This document shows positions 6,805 to 16,211 of a DNA stretch of 64,000 bases, piece by piece (positions within the stretch are counted from its first letter, which is position 1; the number at the start of each line of letters is the position of its first letter). This DNA comes from Gammaproteobacteria bacterium HGW-Gammaproteobacteria-15 (GTDB lineage Bacteria; Pseudomonadota; Gammaproteobacteria; Enterobacterales; Alteromonadaceae): the NCBI GenBank assembly GCA_002840125.1, contig PGZF01000001.1, forward strand, positions 682,001 through 746,000, read 5' to 3'. The notes below the pieces were generated by a model. The model did no database searches, was not told where the DNA came from, and saw only the letters and a list, made by a program, of their open reading frames with translations. A program made the position numbers and the translations under genes.

Positions 6805-9800
6805 TCAGGCCCAGACTTTATCAGCCCAGCGTTTGGCATTGGCGCGCCAGCTAGCCCAGGTACTGATCAGGTTAACCAGGCCCCAGTATGTTAATGGCAC
6901 CAGCACTAAACTGGTCAGGGTCGAAAACAGCAAGCCACCGATAATAGCAATGGCCATTGGCGCATAGCTTGGGCCGTCACCGCCTATTTGAGTGCCGCCC
7001 ATAGCCAGCGGTAATAAACCCAAAACGGTAGTAGATACTGTCATCAGTATTGGCCGCAACCGTGATTCGCTGGCACTGATGATCAGTTCACGCAAGGTTG
7101 CCTCTGGCTGCTCCTGTCTGTCCTGGTTGATCCTGTCTACCAGTACTATGCCGTTGTTTACCACTATGCCCATTAGTACCAGCATACCTATCATACCCAT
7201 AATGCCCATGGTGGTGCCGGTAAACATAAAGGTCCAGAATACGCCTACCAGCGAAAACAATAACGAGCCTATTACTGCTGTGGGTAACAGCAAGGATTCA
7301 AATAACGCCGCCATTACCAGGTAGATCATGGCAACAGCCAGCAACATATTTACCATCATCACTTGTTGCGATTCATCCTGCTGCTGAAAACTGCCCCGAA
7401 ACGACCAGCGGTAGCCCGGCGGTAACGCCAGTTTATCCATCACCTTTTTAATGTCTTCGCGCGCGGTGTCCATTTTGTAATCTTTGGCCAGGTTCATTCT
7501 GATGGCGATGCCGGTCTGGCGGTCAAAGCGGCGAATTTGATCCAGCCTTGGCATCGTGGTCAGCACGGCCAGTTGCTGCAAACTTATCACTACTCCGTCT
7601 TTGTTCAGTATTGGCAATGCCGACAGCTCCGCCAGTGAATGGCTTACTTTTTCATCGTACAGCACCCGCATTAACAGCTCACCCTGCTCGGCACTTCTGA
7701 AGGTACGCAGATTGGTGCCGCGTAGCGCCAGCGATACGGCATTAGCCACTTGCTGTGCATTCAAACCATGGCGCTGCAGTTGGTCGAGCTTTAACGTGAT
7801 CTGAATTTCCTGCTGACCATGGGCAATTTCCGAGCTGACATCCTCCAGCCCGGTAACGGCAGCAAGCATAGGCTCGATATCGGCAGCCAGTTTTAGCAAC
7901 ACTTCAGTAGAGCTGCCCAGTAAATGCACCTGCATACCACCATTATTGCCCCAGCCAAAAGATGGTTTTGACCTTACCAGCGCAGGCCAGTCTTTGCGGA
8001 TAGCGTCTTTTAACTGTGCCAGAGGCTGGCTTAGCTGGGGTTTTAAAATAATAATCGAGTTGGCATAACCGGCCCGGTAGTAACTGTACACCGACTCAAT
8101 ATCAAACTTGTCTTTGTTGGCATATAAATAGGCCTCCATAATGCTGACTTCAGCTTCTACTTCGCCCAGCGCATAGTTACCCTGCACATTGTAATTTAAA
8201 AAAATGCGGTCGCTGTCTTCGTTGTCGTTATCTCCACCCGATACCGCCCCCATAGGCACCACTATGCTGCCAAGCAACAACATAGCAATAAGTGCTGACC
8301 AGCGCGGGTGATACATAACCCAGCCCAGTGTTTTGCGATATTTCGCTTCCAGCGCACCAACCTGCTGCTGTTTTACCGGTTGCATGGTTAGGCGGGTGGT
8401 TAACAGCGGGATCAATGTTAAGGCAATCAGCAGGCTAACCGCCAGACACAGGCAGATGGCAATGGCAACATGCTCTAAAAAGATGGTCAGTTCCATTTTC
8501 TGGCCAACAATATTGGGTAAAAACACAATAGCAGTAGTCGCCGTACCAGCCACTACTGCCAGGCTTACCCGGCGCACACCGCGTGCGGTAGCCGTTTTTA
8601 CATCACCACCGGCGGCACGTTCGCGAAAAATGCTTTCAGTTACCACTACAGCGTTATCTACCAGCATGCCCACGGCCAGCATCAGCCCCATCATGCTAAG
8701 AATATTTAAGCTGTAACCGAAGAAATACATAATGCCCAGTGCAATACAAATAGATACCGGCACGGCCAGTACCACCACCATAGTGGTGCCAATATGGCGC
8801 AAAAACAGATACAGCACGGCAAAGGATAACAACGCCCCTACGCCACCGGCGCTGAGTAAATCGGCCAGCGAAGTTGTTACGCCCTTGGCGGTGTCGTCCA
8901 TAATGTAAAGGCTGATGCCATTAAACGCCGGGTCGTCATCTGCAGCCTGCACCACTGTCAGCGCAGCTTTGGCCACTTCAACCAGGTTAGCGCCCGACTC
9001 TTTATACACATTCATGCCCACCGCATAGGTTTGATCCAGATGGCGGCCGTCTTCACGTTTTGGCAGCTCCAGCTGCACTGTGGCCACTTCACGTAAGCTC
9101 AAGCCAGGGCGCAGCGGTAACGAGGCGATTTCTTCCAGCTCACGGTACTCGCCTACCGGTTTTACCAGAATACTGTTGTCAATATTGCGCAGCTCACCGG
9201 CGGTCATGGCAAAGTTATAGCCCTGCAGCGTGCTTACCAGTGCTGCTGCATCAATATTCAGCGCGCGCATCTTATCGGGGTTAAGCCGAATTACCACCTG
9301 GCGTTTTTCCACGCCGTATAGCTCAACTTTAGATACGCCCTGCACCCGCTCTAAGGGCCGTTTTATTTGCCGCTCCAGCAGATCGTACGCCATTGCCAAG
9401 TCGCGTTCACTGGAAATACGCAGCTGAAATATCGGCATATCGTTGGTGTTAAACTGAAATACCAGCACACGCTCAACATCTTTGGGCAGCAAATGGCGGA
9501 TGCTGTCTAGCCGCTCGCGCACCTCAATGCTTTTGCTGTTAATGTTTTCTTCCCATTTAAATTCCAGCGACACTTCTGCGCTGTTTTCATTTGACCAGGA
9601 ACGCATTTGCTTAATGCCGGTTACCGTGGCCAGCGCCTCTTCCAGCGGCCGGGTAATAAGACGCTCAATTTCGGTTGGGGTGGCATTGTTGTACGGCACA
9701 TTAATAAAAATTTGTGGAATATCAATACCGGGGAATTTCTCCAGCGGCAGCATACGGCTGGCAATTACGCCAAACACCAGCATTGATAAAAATATCATGC

Positions 9801-9858
9801 AAATGGTAACCGGCCGTGTCAGCGCAAAGCGGGTGATAGCAAGTGGTTGCTGGCTCAT
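6805..9858 (-). CDS. RND efflux permease (HAE1/AcrB-like), second of a pair
   Basis: 1017 aa, standard for tripartite-pump inner-membrane permeases driven by the proton gradient. It opens with a membrane helix after LTRPVTICM, then two large periplasmic loops and twelve membrane segments. The proton-relay region in TM4 is intact (GMLVDNAVVV), as are GTTMGIMGMIGMLVLMGIVVNNGIVLVDRIN in the second half and LRPILMT. Its ATG overlaps the stop of the preceding permease gene by 4 bases, implying coupled translation. It is the last gene of the adaptor-permease-permease operon. No outer-membrane factor gene is present, so a TolC-like partner must be elsewhere. Substrates are unknown. Confidence 0.93.
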   Translation of the reverse strand: MSQQPLAITRFALTRPVTICMIFLSMLVFGVIASRMLPLEKFPGIDIPQIFINVPYNNATPTEIERLITRPLEEALATVTGIKQMRSWSNENSAEVSLEFKWEENINSKSIEVRERLDSIRHLLPKDVERVLVFQFNTNDMPIFQLRISSERDLAMAYDLLERQIKRPLERVQGVSKVELYGVEKRQVVIRLNPDKMRALNIDAAALVSTLQGYNFAMTAGELRNIDNSILVKPVGEYRELEEIASLPLRPGLSLREVATVQLELPKREDGRHLDQTYAVGMNVYKESGANLVEVAKAALTVVQAADDDPAFNGISLYIMDDTAKGVTTSLADLLSAGGVGALLSFAVLYLFLRHIGTTMVVVLAVPVSICIALGIMYFFGYSLNILSMMGLMLAVGMLVDNAVVVTESIFRERAAGGDVKTATARGVRRVSLAVVAGTATTAIVFLPNIVGQKMELTIFLEHVAIAICLCLAVSLLIALTLIPLLTTRLTMQPVKQQQVGALEAKYRKTLGWVMYHPRWSALIAMLLLGSIVVPMGAVSGGDNDNEDSDRIFLNYNVQGNYALGEVEAEVSIMEAYLYANKDKFDIESVYSYYRAGYANSIIILKPQLSQPLAQLKDAIRKDWPALVRSKPSFGWGNNGGMQVHLLGSSTEVLLKLAADIEPMLAAVTGLEDVSSEIAHGQQEIQITLKLDQLQRHGLNAQQVANAVSLALRGTNLRTFRSAEQGELLMRVLYDEKVSHSLAELSALPILNKDGVVISLQQLAVLTTMPRLDQIRRFDRQTGIAIRMNLAKDYKMDTAREDIKKVMDKLALPPGYRWSFRGSFQQQDESQQVMMVNMLLAVAMIYLVMAALFESLLLPTAVIGSLLFSLVGVFWTFMFTGTTMGIMGMIGMLVLMGIVVNNGIVLVDRINQDRQEQPEATLRELIISASESRLRPILMTVSTTVLGLLPLAMGGTQIGGDGPSYAPMAIAIIGGLLFSTLTSLVLVPLTYWGLVNLISTWASWRANAKRWADKVWA

Positions 9859-12800
9859 ACGCTGATCTCCTGGTTACGGCTTTCCGGTATGACCGGCGTA
9901 TCACGGCTAACCAGCGCATACAACACCGGAATAAACAGCAATGTCAGCATAGTGGCCAGCGCTAAACCAAAGATCACGGTAATCGCCATAGGCGCGCGAA
10001 TTTCACTGCCATCACCACCGCCCAGCGCCATCGGTAACAACCCCAGAATGGTGGTTAAAGTAGTCATTAATACCGGCCGTAAACGGCTGGCACCGGCTTC
10101 AATAACAGCCTGCTGCAATGCTATGCCTTCGCCACGCAGCTGGTTAATGCGGTCAATCAGTACAATGGCGTTATTTACCACTATACCCGCCAGCATAATA
10201 AGGCCAATAAATACAATAACAGACAGCCTGGTATCGGTAAGCCATAAGCCCAGAATGGCACCGGCACCGGCCAGCGGCACGGTAAACAGGATTAACAGCG
10301 GTTGCAGCAGGTTTTCAAATTGCGATGCCATAACCAGATACACTAAAAATACTGCCAGTAACAGCGCCATAGTTAATGAGGTATAAGCACGCTGCATTTC
10401 TTCGCTTTGGCCCATTACCGCCGCCGTTACGCCGTAGGGCAAACGCTGTGCAGCTAAAATAGTGGCCGCATTTTGGGTGGCTTGCTCTAAATCACCAAAG
10501 GCCAGGTTAGCACTTACCACCGCAACCCGTTGCTGGCCAATGCGGGTAATTTCGCTGGGGCCGGTTTCGCGCTCAATGCGGGCTACGGCAGACAACGGCA
10601 ACGGCCTGGTACTGCCGGGGTTAATAATCAGCTGTGCCAGTTGCTGCTCAGTTTGTCGGTATTGCTCAGCTAACCGCACGCGGATATCCACTTTACGGTC
10701 ATTTACCGAATACTGCCCGGCCAGTTCACCACCAACATAAGCCGCCACTCTTTTGGCTACTTCGTGCGATGTCATGCCCAGTTGCGACAGCAAACCATGG
10801 TTAAAATACAGCGTAATTTCAGGTTGGCCGGGGCGCAGGCTGGTTTTTACATCAGTAAAACGCGCATCGGCTTCCAGCGCGGCAACCAGGTTGTCGGCTG
10901 CGGTTTTCAGCTCTGGCAGCTCATAGCCGGATAATTCAACCTCCAGCGGCGTGCTAAAGCTAAACAGCTGTGGCCGGTCTATTTTTACGGTGACGTCAGG
11001 CAATTGCGCCAGATAATCACGTAAAGTGGCGATTACCTGCTGCTCTTGCTGCGCATCGGTACCGTTTTGCAGCACTATATTCAAGCGGCCCCAGTGGCTG
11101 CCGCCAATGCTGGGATCAACTGTCATTTGTGCGCCGGTACCCGCCTGTGCATAGCTGCGTTTTACTGCGCTTTGCTCTGCCGCAATCACCGCCAGCCGTA
11201 CTAGTACTTTGTCGGTTTGCTCAATGGAGCTGCCTACCGGTAGTTGTACTTCAACATAAAACTCGCCCTGGCTCATAGCCGGTATAACATCAGCACCCAG
11301 GCGTGGTAACAGCGCAAAGCAGGCTGCGGCCAGTGCCAGGGTAACCACTATCGTTACGCCTTTTAGCGCCAGTGCACCTTGCAGCGCAAAGCGGTACAGC
11401 GCTTCCAGCCGGTTAAGCAGCCACTGCACCGCCCAAAGCAGAGGTTTAAATACCAGTGCCAGAGTGCGGCTAACCAAACGGAATACTAAAGTTAGCGCCG
11501 CAACCAGCAGCAACATTAAACCGCGCAGCGCCCGGCCCAGCATACGCAGTGGCCAGGTTGGCCAGTAATACCAGCGGCGAATTTGTGGTGCAGTGCCAGG
11601 CTCTGATATCGGTACAGGCACAGCCTTTTTAGCGTTACCCTCGCGTGCCGCCATAGTAGGAATAAGGGTTAATGCCACCACTAACGAGGCCAGCAAAGCG
11701 AAGGTGACCGTTAATGCCTGATCGCGAAACAGCTGGCCGGCGATACCTTCAACAAACACCAGCGGGAAAAACACCGCCACCGTAGTTAACGTAGAGGCCG
11801 TAATGGCCATCGCCACTTCACGGGTGCCGGTTTTGGCGGCGGTAAAGGCATCTTTGCCCTGCTCTTTGTGGCGGGCAATGTTCTCCAACACCACGATAGC
11901 ATTGTCTACCAGCAAGCCTACCGCCAGGGCTATACCGCCCAGGCTCATCATGTTCAGCGTAATACCCTGACCGTACATCAGATTAAAGGTAGCAATAACC
12001 GATACCGGTATTGATACCGAGATAATCAGTGTGGCCCAGACGTTACGTAAAAACAGATACAGCACCAGCATGGCCAGTAAACCACCGATAACGGCGGAAG
12101 ATTTCACCTCATCAATGGCCTGTTTAATAAATTCAGACTGGTCATACACCAGCGTTAAGCGGTAACCGGCTGGCAGGGATTTCTCCAGCTGGGGTAATTG
12201 CGCCAGCAGGGTTTTGGCTACCTGTACCGTATTAGCATCGCCCTCTTTATAAATGGCGACTTCTATCGCTTCTTTGCCATCTATATAGGTAATACTTTGG
12301 CGATCGACAAAGCTGTCACGCACCTCGGCGATATCCGACAAGCGGATCTGGCTGCCGCCTACTTCTGCCACATATAAGTTTTCAATTTGCTGCAGATTGG
12401 CAAACTGGTTAATGGTACGCACTAAGTAGTCGTAGCTGGGCGTTTCTAACCGGCCACCGGCCTGGTTCAGGTTTTCCTGGCGTAAACGCTCGGTGATCTG
12501 GCTGATGTCAAGCTGCAGTTGGCTGAGCTTTTCCGGATTCAGTAGAATTTGGATTTCCTGGCTTAAACCACCATCCGGCCGCACAGCGGCTACGCCGGGT
12601 AACGATTCCAGCGCACGGCGTAAATCTTCTTCGGCAAAAGTACGCAGGCTTACCAGCTGCGCAGGGCTTAGCGCTTCACCAGCATTATCACGGCTTAATG
12701 CCAGCCGCACTATAGGGTCAAGGTTGGGGTTAAAGCGCAGCAGCAAGGGCTTTTCAATTTCCAGTGGCAGCAGCAGTACGTCGAGTTTTTCCCGTACTTC

Positions 12801-13118
12801 CAGCGCCGCCAGATCCATATCAGTGCCCCAGTCAAACTCCATTACCACATCAGAGCGGCCTGAACGCGACACCGACTGCACTTTACGCACGCCTTTAACA
12901 ATACCGACAGATTCTTCAATCGGTTTGCTAACCAGTTGCTCTACTTCAGCCGGGGCAGCACCAATAAATTCGGTACGTACGGTTAACGACGGATAAGATA
13001 AATCCGGCAGTAAATTTACGGCCAGGCGGCCGGCGGCTACCAAACCAAAGAGTAAAATACCCAGTGTAAACATCCAGATAGTAACGGGGCGGGTTACAGC
13101 TATATCAACCAGCTTCAT
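9855..13118 (-). CDS. RND efflux permease, first of a pair, with extended central linker
   Basis: 1087 aa, about 50 longer than usual. TM4 has the proton-relay GLLVDNAIVVLENIARH, and the second half has IVFIGLIMLAGIVVNNAIVLIDRIN. The extra length lies between TM6 and TM7: after MAAREGNAKK a proline-rich stretch and two extra hydrophobic/basic segments (about residues 505-575) precede the usual cytoplasmic helix and TM7. Two different permeases in one operon recall MdtB/MdtC and MuxB/MuxC, where they form a mixed trimer; that is an inference here. The adaptor gene ends 192 bases upstream, with a structured repeat in the gap. Confidence 0.92.
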   Translation of the reverse strand: MKLVDIAVTRPVTIWMFTLGILLFGLVAAGRLAVNLLPDLSYPSLTVRTEFIGAAPAEVEQLVSKPIEESVGIVKGVRKVQSVSRSGRSDVVMEFDWGTDMDLAALEVREKLDVLLLPLEIEKPLLLRFNPNLDPIVRLALSRDNAGEALSPAQLVSLRTFAEEDLRRALESLPGVAAVRPDGGLSQEIQILLNPEKLSQLQLDISQITERLRQENLNQAGGRLETPSYDYLVRTINQFANLQQIENLYVAEVGGSQIRLSDIAEVRDSFVDRQSITYIDGKEAIEVAIYKEGDANTVQVAKTLLAQLPQLEKSLPAGYRLTLVYDQSEFIKQAIDEVKSSAVIGGLLAMLVLYLFLRNVWATLIISVSIPVSVIATFNLMYGQGITLNMMSLGGIALAVGLLVDNAIVVLENIARHKEQGKDAFTAAKTGTREVAMAITASTLTTVAVFFPLVFVEGIAGQLFRDQALTVTFALLASLVVALTLIPTMAAREGNAKKAVPVPISEPGTAPQIRRWYYWPTWPLRMLGRALRGLMLLLVAALTLVFRLVSRTLALVFKPLLWAVQWLLNRLEALYRFALQGALALKGVTIVVTLALAAACFALLPRLGADVIPAMSQGEFYVEVQLPVGSSIEQTDKVLVRLAVIAAEQSAVKRSYAQAGTGAQMTVDPSIGGSHWGRLNIVLQNGTDAQQEQQVIATLRDYLAQLPDVTVKIDRPQLFSFSTPLEVELSGYELPELKTAADNLVAALEADARFTDVKTSLRPGQPEITLYFNHGLLSQLGMTSHEVAKRVAAYVGGELAGQYSVNDRKVDIRVRLAEQYRQTEQQLAQLIINPGSTRPLPLSAVARIERETGPSEITRIGQQRVAVVSANLAFGDLEQATQNAATILAAQRLPYGVTAAVMGQSEEMQRAYTSLTMALLLAVFLVYLVMASQFENLLQPLLILFTVPLAGAGAILGLWLTDTRLSVIVFIGLIMLAGIVVNNAIVLIDRINQLRGEGIALQQAVIEAGASRLRPVLMTTLTTILGLLPMALGGGDGSEIRAPMAITVIFGLALATMLTLLFIPVLYALVSRDTPVIPESRNQEISV

Positions 13119-13195
13119 GGCATCGGGTCCTGTGTGCTTATATTATTGTTTTAGTTGCTTAAAAGTATGTAGTTGAATCACTTGAGTTGGCGAGA

Positions 13196-13288
13196 ACCGG
13201 TTTACCCACACCAACACGCCGTGAACCCATCCCTGGGGGCTCGATTCGGCCCTCCTGGCCTGCAACGGTTGGCTTAGGGTAAGCCGGT
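13196..13288. repeat. Structured intergenic repeat inside the RND operon
   Basis: ACCGGTTTACCC (13196-13207) and GGGTAAGCCGGT (13277-13288) can pair over 12 positions with one G-U. The interior holds the CCAACACGCCGTGAACCCAT and GGGGGCTCG blocks seen in dispersed intergenic repeats of related bacteria (from memory). It lies between adaptor and permease. A partial relative of its left end occurs at 6770-6794. Confidence 0.5.
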
Positions 13289-13310
13289 TATCGCTGATAA
13301 AGTCCGGCTA

Positions 13311-14381
13311 TTAAAACTCGCGTACTGTTACTATATTTACCAGCGCATCATCTTTCAGCGCTGACTGCCCGGCAATCACCACCTGATCGCCCAGTGCCAG
13401 GCCTGACAGTATTTCTACAGTATTATCAGCCTGATACCCCAAATGCACCTGCTTACGGCTAACTTTGTTTTCGCTGTCAATCACAAACACAGTCTGGCTG
13501 TTGTCAGTATTCATCAGCGCGCGTTTGGGCAGCAATAATGCATCGGCTTTAACATCAAACTGTAACTGCACCTGGGCAAACATACCTGGTTTTAACTGCT
13601 GCTGTGCATTAGCCACTTTTAATACCGCCCGCACCGTGCCAGAGCCGGCATCCACTACCGGAGAAATCCGCACCAGCTCAGCGCTTACCGGTGTCATACC
13701 GGCAAATTGCAGCAGCGCGGTTTGGCCAACACGGGCCTGCGCTAGTTGCTGCTCGGGCAAATGCACTACCGCTTCCAGTTGCTGGTTAGACACAATATGA
13801 AACAATGACTGGGTAACATGCTGGTTTACCAGCTGGCCGGTTTTAACATAGCGGCGTGATACCACGCCAGCTATCGGCGCGCGAATTTCGGTTTCTTTCA
13901 GCGCCAGCTCAGCCAGGTTTACCGTAGCCTTCAAGGCATCATGCTGCCACTGCAGTTTTTCAAATACGTCGGCACTGATCAGTTTGCGCTGGTGCATTTC
14001 TTCCATGCGTTTTAATTCGCTGCTCAAGCGGTTTAATTCGGCTTTTTCTTTATTCAGGCTGTATTGCTGGCGCTCGTTGTCCAGCACGGCAAGCAACTGG
14101 CCAGCGCTAACCTCATCACCTTCTTCAACCAGAATACGTTGCACTATGCCTACTGCTTTGCTGATCACTTCTGCTTCTGCCCGCGCTTCCAGTGTAGCCG
14201 TGGTGCGGTAGCTGCTGCTGATTTCGCCATTACGGGTCAGGGCGGCTTCTACCGGTACGGCGATAACAGCCTCAGCCGTCGTGGCGGCCGTTGAGCTGTT
14301 GGCCTGATTGCAGCCGGTTAACAAAACACTGGCCAGAATGGCAGCAGCAGCGGTAAGTTTAAAACTGTGTGACGTTTTCAT
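13311..14381 (-). CDS. RND periplasmic adaptor (membrane fusion) lipoprotein
   Basis: 356 aa. A lipoprotein signal peptide ends in SVLLTGC (Cys24), so the mature protein is inner-membrane anchored. It then shows the HlyD/AcrA layout: lipoyl half-motifs around VEEGDEVSAGQLLAVLD and ETEIRAPIAGVVSRR on either side of a coiled-coil hairpin (KAELNRLSSELKRMEEMHQRK), followed by a beta-barrel domain (RISPVVDAGSGTVRAVLKV) and a C-terminal membrane-proximal domain. It bridges the two RND permeases to an outer-membrane channel. Its ATG overlaps the stop of a possible 39-aa ORF by 4 bases. Confidence 0.92.
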   Translation of the reverse strand: MKTSHSFKLTAAAAILASVLLTGCNQANSSTAATTAEAVIAVPVEAALTRNGEISSSYRTTATLEARAEAEVISKAVGIVQRILVEEGDEVSAGQLLAVLDNERQQYSLNKEKAELNRLSSELKRMEEMHQRKLISADVFEKLQWQHDALKATVNLAELALKETEIRAPIAGVVSRRYVKTGQLVNQHVTQSLFHIVSNQQLEAVVHLPEQQLAQARVGQTALLQFAGMTPVSAELVRISPVVDAGSGTVRAVLKVANAQQQLKPGMFAQVQLQFDVKADALLLPKRALMNTDNSQTVFVIDSENKVSRKQVHLGYQADNTVEILSGLALGDQVVIAGQSALKDDALVNIVTVREF

Positions 14382-14497
14382 GATTCATCCTTTGGAAAAC
14401 AAAAAACTGAGCAAGTTAACACTGCTAATGCAGAGGCCATGCCAGCACCAAAAATAATAAATTCATTAATATTTTCAACAATATAAAAAACATTCAT
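14378..14497 (-). CDS. Possible 39-aa small membrane protein leading the RND operon
   Basis: An ATG at 14497 is preceded by GGAG with a 6-base spacing. The frame codes for 39 residues with a single hydrophobic segment (EFIIFGAGMASALAVLTCSV) and ends in TGA overlapping the adaptor's ATG as ATGA. The good ribosome site and the coupled stop/start argue for a real small protein. AcrZ-type small partners of RND pumps are a known precedent, but I see no clear similarity to AcrZ and homology cannot be judged by eye. Confidence 0.5.
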   Translation of the reverse strand: MNVFYIVENINEFIIFGAGMASALAVLTCSVFCFPKDES

Positions 14498-14665
14498 GCT
14501 GTTCTCCATTTTTGATGCCAGTTTTACTTGGTTAAAAACACTATTTTTTAGTCATTAACATCACGTTCAGCACGACCAAACTACAATTACGTGAGAGCTA
14601 GAGCCTATACTCTAAGGTCTGACCTCTTTATACTGCGCTCTTTTTCACGTTCAACAGGTGCATAT

Positions 14666-16135
14666 ATGATTAGAAAATCTGCCGTTTCCTTAGCCGTTCT
14701 TTCCACCCTTGTCAGTGTGACGGCCCACGCTGAAGGCTATAAATTATTCGAACAATCGGTCAGCAGCATGGGTAATGCTTATGCTGGCCGTGGAGCACAA
14801 ATTACTGACGCCACTCTGGTTCACTCTAACCCTGCCGCTTTAACACAACTGGACGGTGCACAATTGTCCGGTGGCCTTAATTTAATTAGCGCTAAAACCA
14901 ATTACCGTAATGCGCAGGCGCAAAGTGCTAATGGTCAGTCTGTTGTTGGTCGTACCGACGGTGAAAATAGTTTGAATGAACTGGTCCCTTTTGTGTTTTA
15001 CAGCGATAAAGTGTCAGACAGATTAAGCTGGGGTATTGGTTTTTATGTCCCTTTTGGTTTGTCATCTGATTACGACGACGATTTTGTTGGCCGCTACTTT
15101 GCCGATGAAACTGCCGTGCAGGTATTAAGCCTGCAGCCTGCTATTGGTTATAAATTAAACGAGCAATGGTCTATTGGTGGCGGTATTTCTATTAATCGCG
15201 CTGAAGGGACTTTATCTAAATTTAAAGATCACAGCGGATTATGTGAGCTGGGTGAACAAACCACTAATGCTATGTTTGGCGCACCGGTTTATAACGATGC
15301 TTATTGCAACAGTCACTACAAAGTAGAAGGTGACGATATCGCCTTTGGTTATACGCTGGGTATTCATGGTGAGCCGGTTGCCGGCACCCGCCTGGCACTA
15401 ACCTACCACTCGGCGGTACGTTTTACCTTAAAGGGTGATTCAGAAATTACCAATACCCCTATTACCGGTGCTAATGTAGTAGGCAGCCCTAACTATATGG
15501 TGGTGGCACCAAACCTGCCGGCTATTGATTTATCTACCGGTAAACTGGCAGCGAACAGCCGCCTGACTGAAGCCAGCAAACTGGCGTTAACCACCCCGGC
15601 TAGTGCCGCTTTTAGCGTTGACCAGCAGGTAACCGAAGCACTGTCACTGCAATTTAGCGCGGCCTGGACCCAGTGGAGTGAATTTCAAAGCATTGATATT
15701 GTCAGCGACGACGCTAACCCCAGTATTTCCTTAAATACCCAATCAGCGGCCAACCTGAATGCCGAAGGTTATATTGGTTATATCCCGGAATACTGGCACA
15801 ACAGCTGGTCGTTTGCCCTCGGCGCTACCTATGTTTACCAGAGCGATTTAACTCTGAAAGCCGGTGTGGCGTTTGATGAAAACCCCATCAGCCAGGAGCA
15901 TAAAACCGCACGTATTCCAACTGATGACCGGGTGTGGGTAACGGTAGGTGCTAACTGGCAACTGGCCGACAACCTGAGCCTGGATGTTGCCTACGGTTAT
16001 CTGTTTACCGGTGATGTCAGCGTAAACGAGCGTGAATATAACGTGCAGGACCAGGCCTTATATAACAGCGGTTATCAGGGCGATTACAGCAATAAAGGCC
16101 AGTTATTTGCCGTTCAGGCTAATTACCGCTTTTAA
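14666..16135 (+). CDS. fadL: FadL/TodX-family outer-membrane long-chain fatty acid transporter
   Basis: 489 aa from the ATG at 14666, chosen because CAGGTG lies 5 bases upstream and the signal peptide (residues 1-22, ending TAHA) then sits at the N-terminus. The mature protein begins EGYKLFEQSVSSMGNAYAGRGA and has the HSNPAAL motif near residue 55, both hallmarks of FadL. The rest alternates as a 14-strand barrel and ends in an aromatic residue (QANYRF). Transports hydrophobic molecules, typically long-chain fatty acids, across the outer membrane. Monocistronic, with a strong terminator 20 bases on. Confidence 0.92.
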   Translation: MIRKSAVSLAVLSTLVSVTAHAEGYKLFEQSVSSMGNAYAGRGAQITDATLVHSNPAALTQLDGAQLSGGLNLISAKTNYRNAQAQSANGQSVVGRTDGENSLNELVPFVFYSDKVSDRLSWGIGFYVPFGLSSDYDDDFVGRYFADETAVQVLSLQPAIGYKLNEQWSIGGGISINRAEGTLSKFKDHSGLCELGEQTTNAMFGAPVYNDAYCNSHYKVEGDDIAFGYTLGIHGEPVAGTRLALTYHSAVRFTLKGDSEITNTPITGANVVGSPNYMVVAPNLPAIDLSTGKLAANSRLTEASKLALTTPASAAFSVDQQVTEALSLQFSAAWTQWSEFQSIDIVSDDANPSISLNTQSAANLNAEGYIGYIPEYWHNSWSFALGATYVYQSDLTLKAGVAFDENPISQEHKTARIPTDDRVWVTVGANWQLADNLSLDVAYGYLFTGDVSVNEREYNVQDQALYNSGYQGDYSNKGQLFAVQANYRF

Positions 16136-16155
16136 TTTAGCAAACTAAGCAAAGT

Positions 16156-16183
16156 AAAAAGGCGATCATCTGATCGCCTTTTT
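16156..16183. terminator. Intrinsic terminator after fadL
   Basis: AAAAAGGCGATCA (16156-16168) and TGATCGCCTTTTT (16171-16183) are perfectly complementary and flank a minimal loop. The T-run on the + strand and A-run upstream suit termination of fadL and of the convergent gene ending at 16212. Confidence 0.88.
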
Positions 16184-16211
16184 ATTATCTGCTGTGTTAT
16201 CCGCTGCTAAA

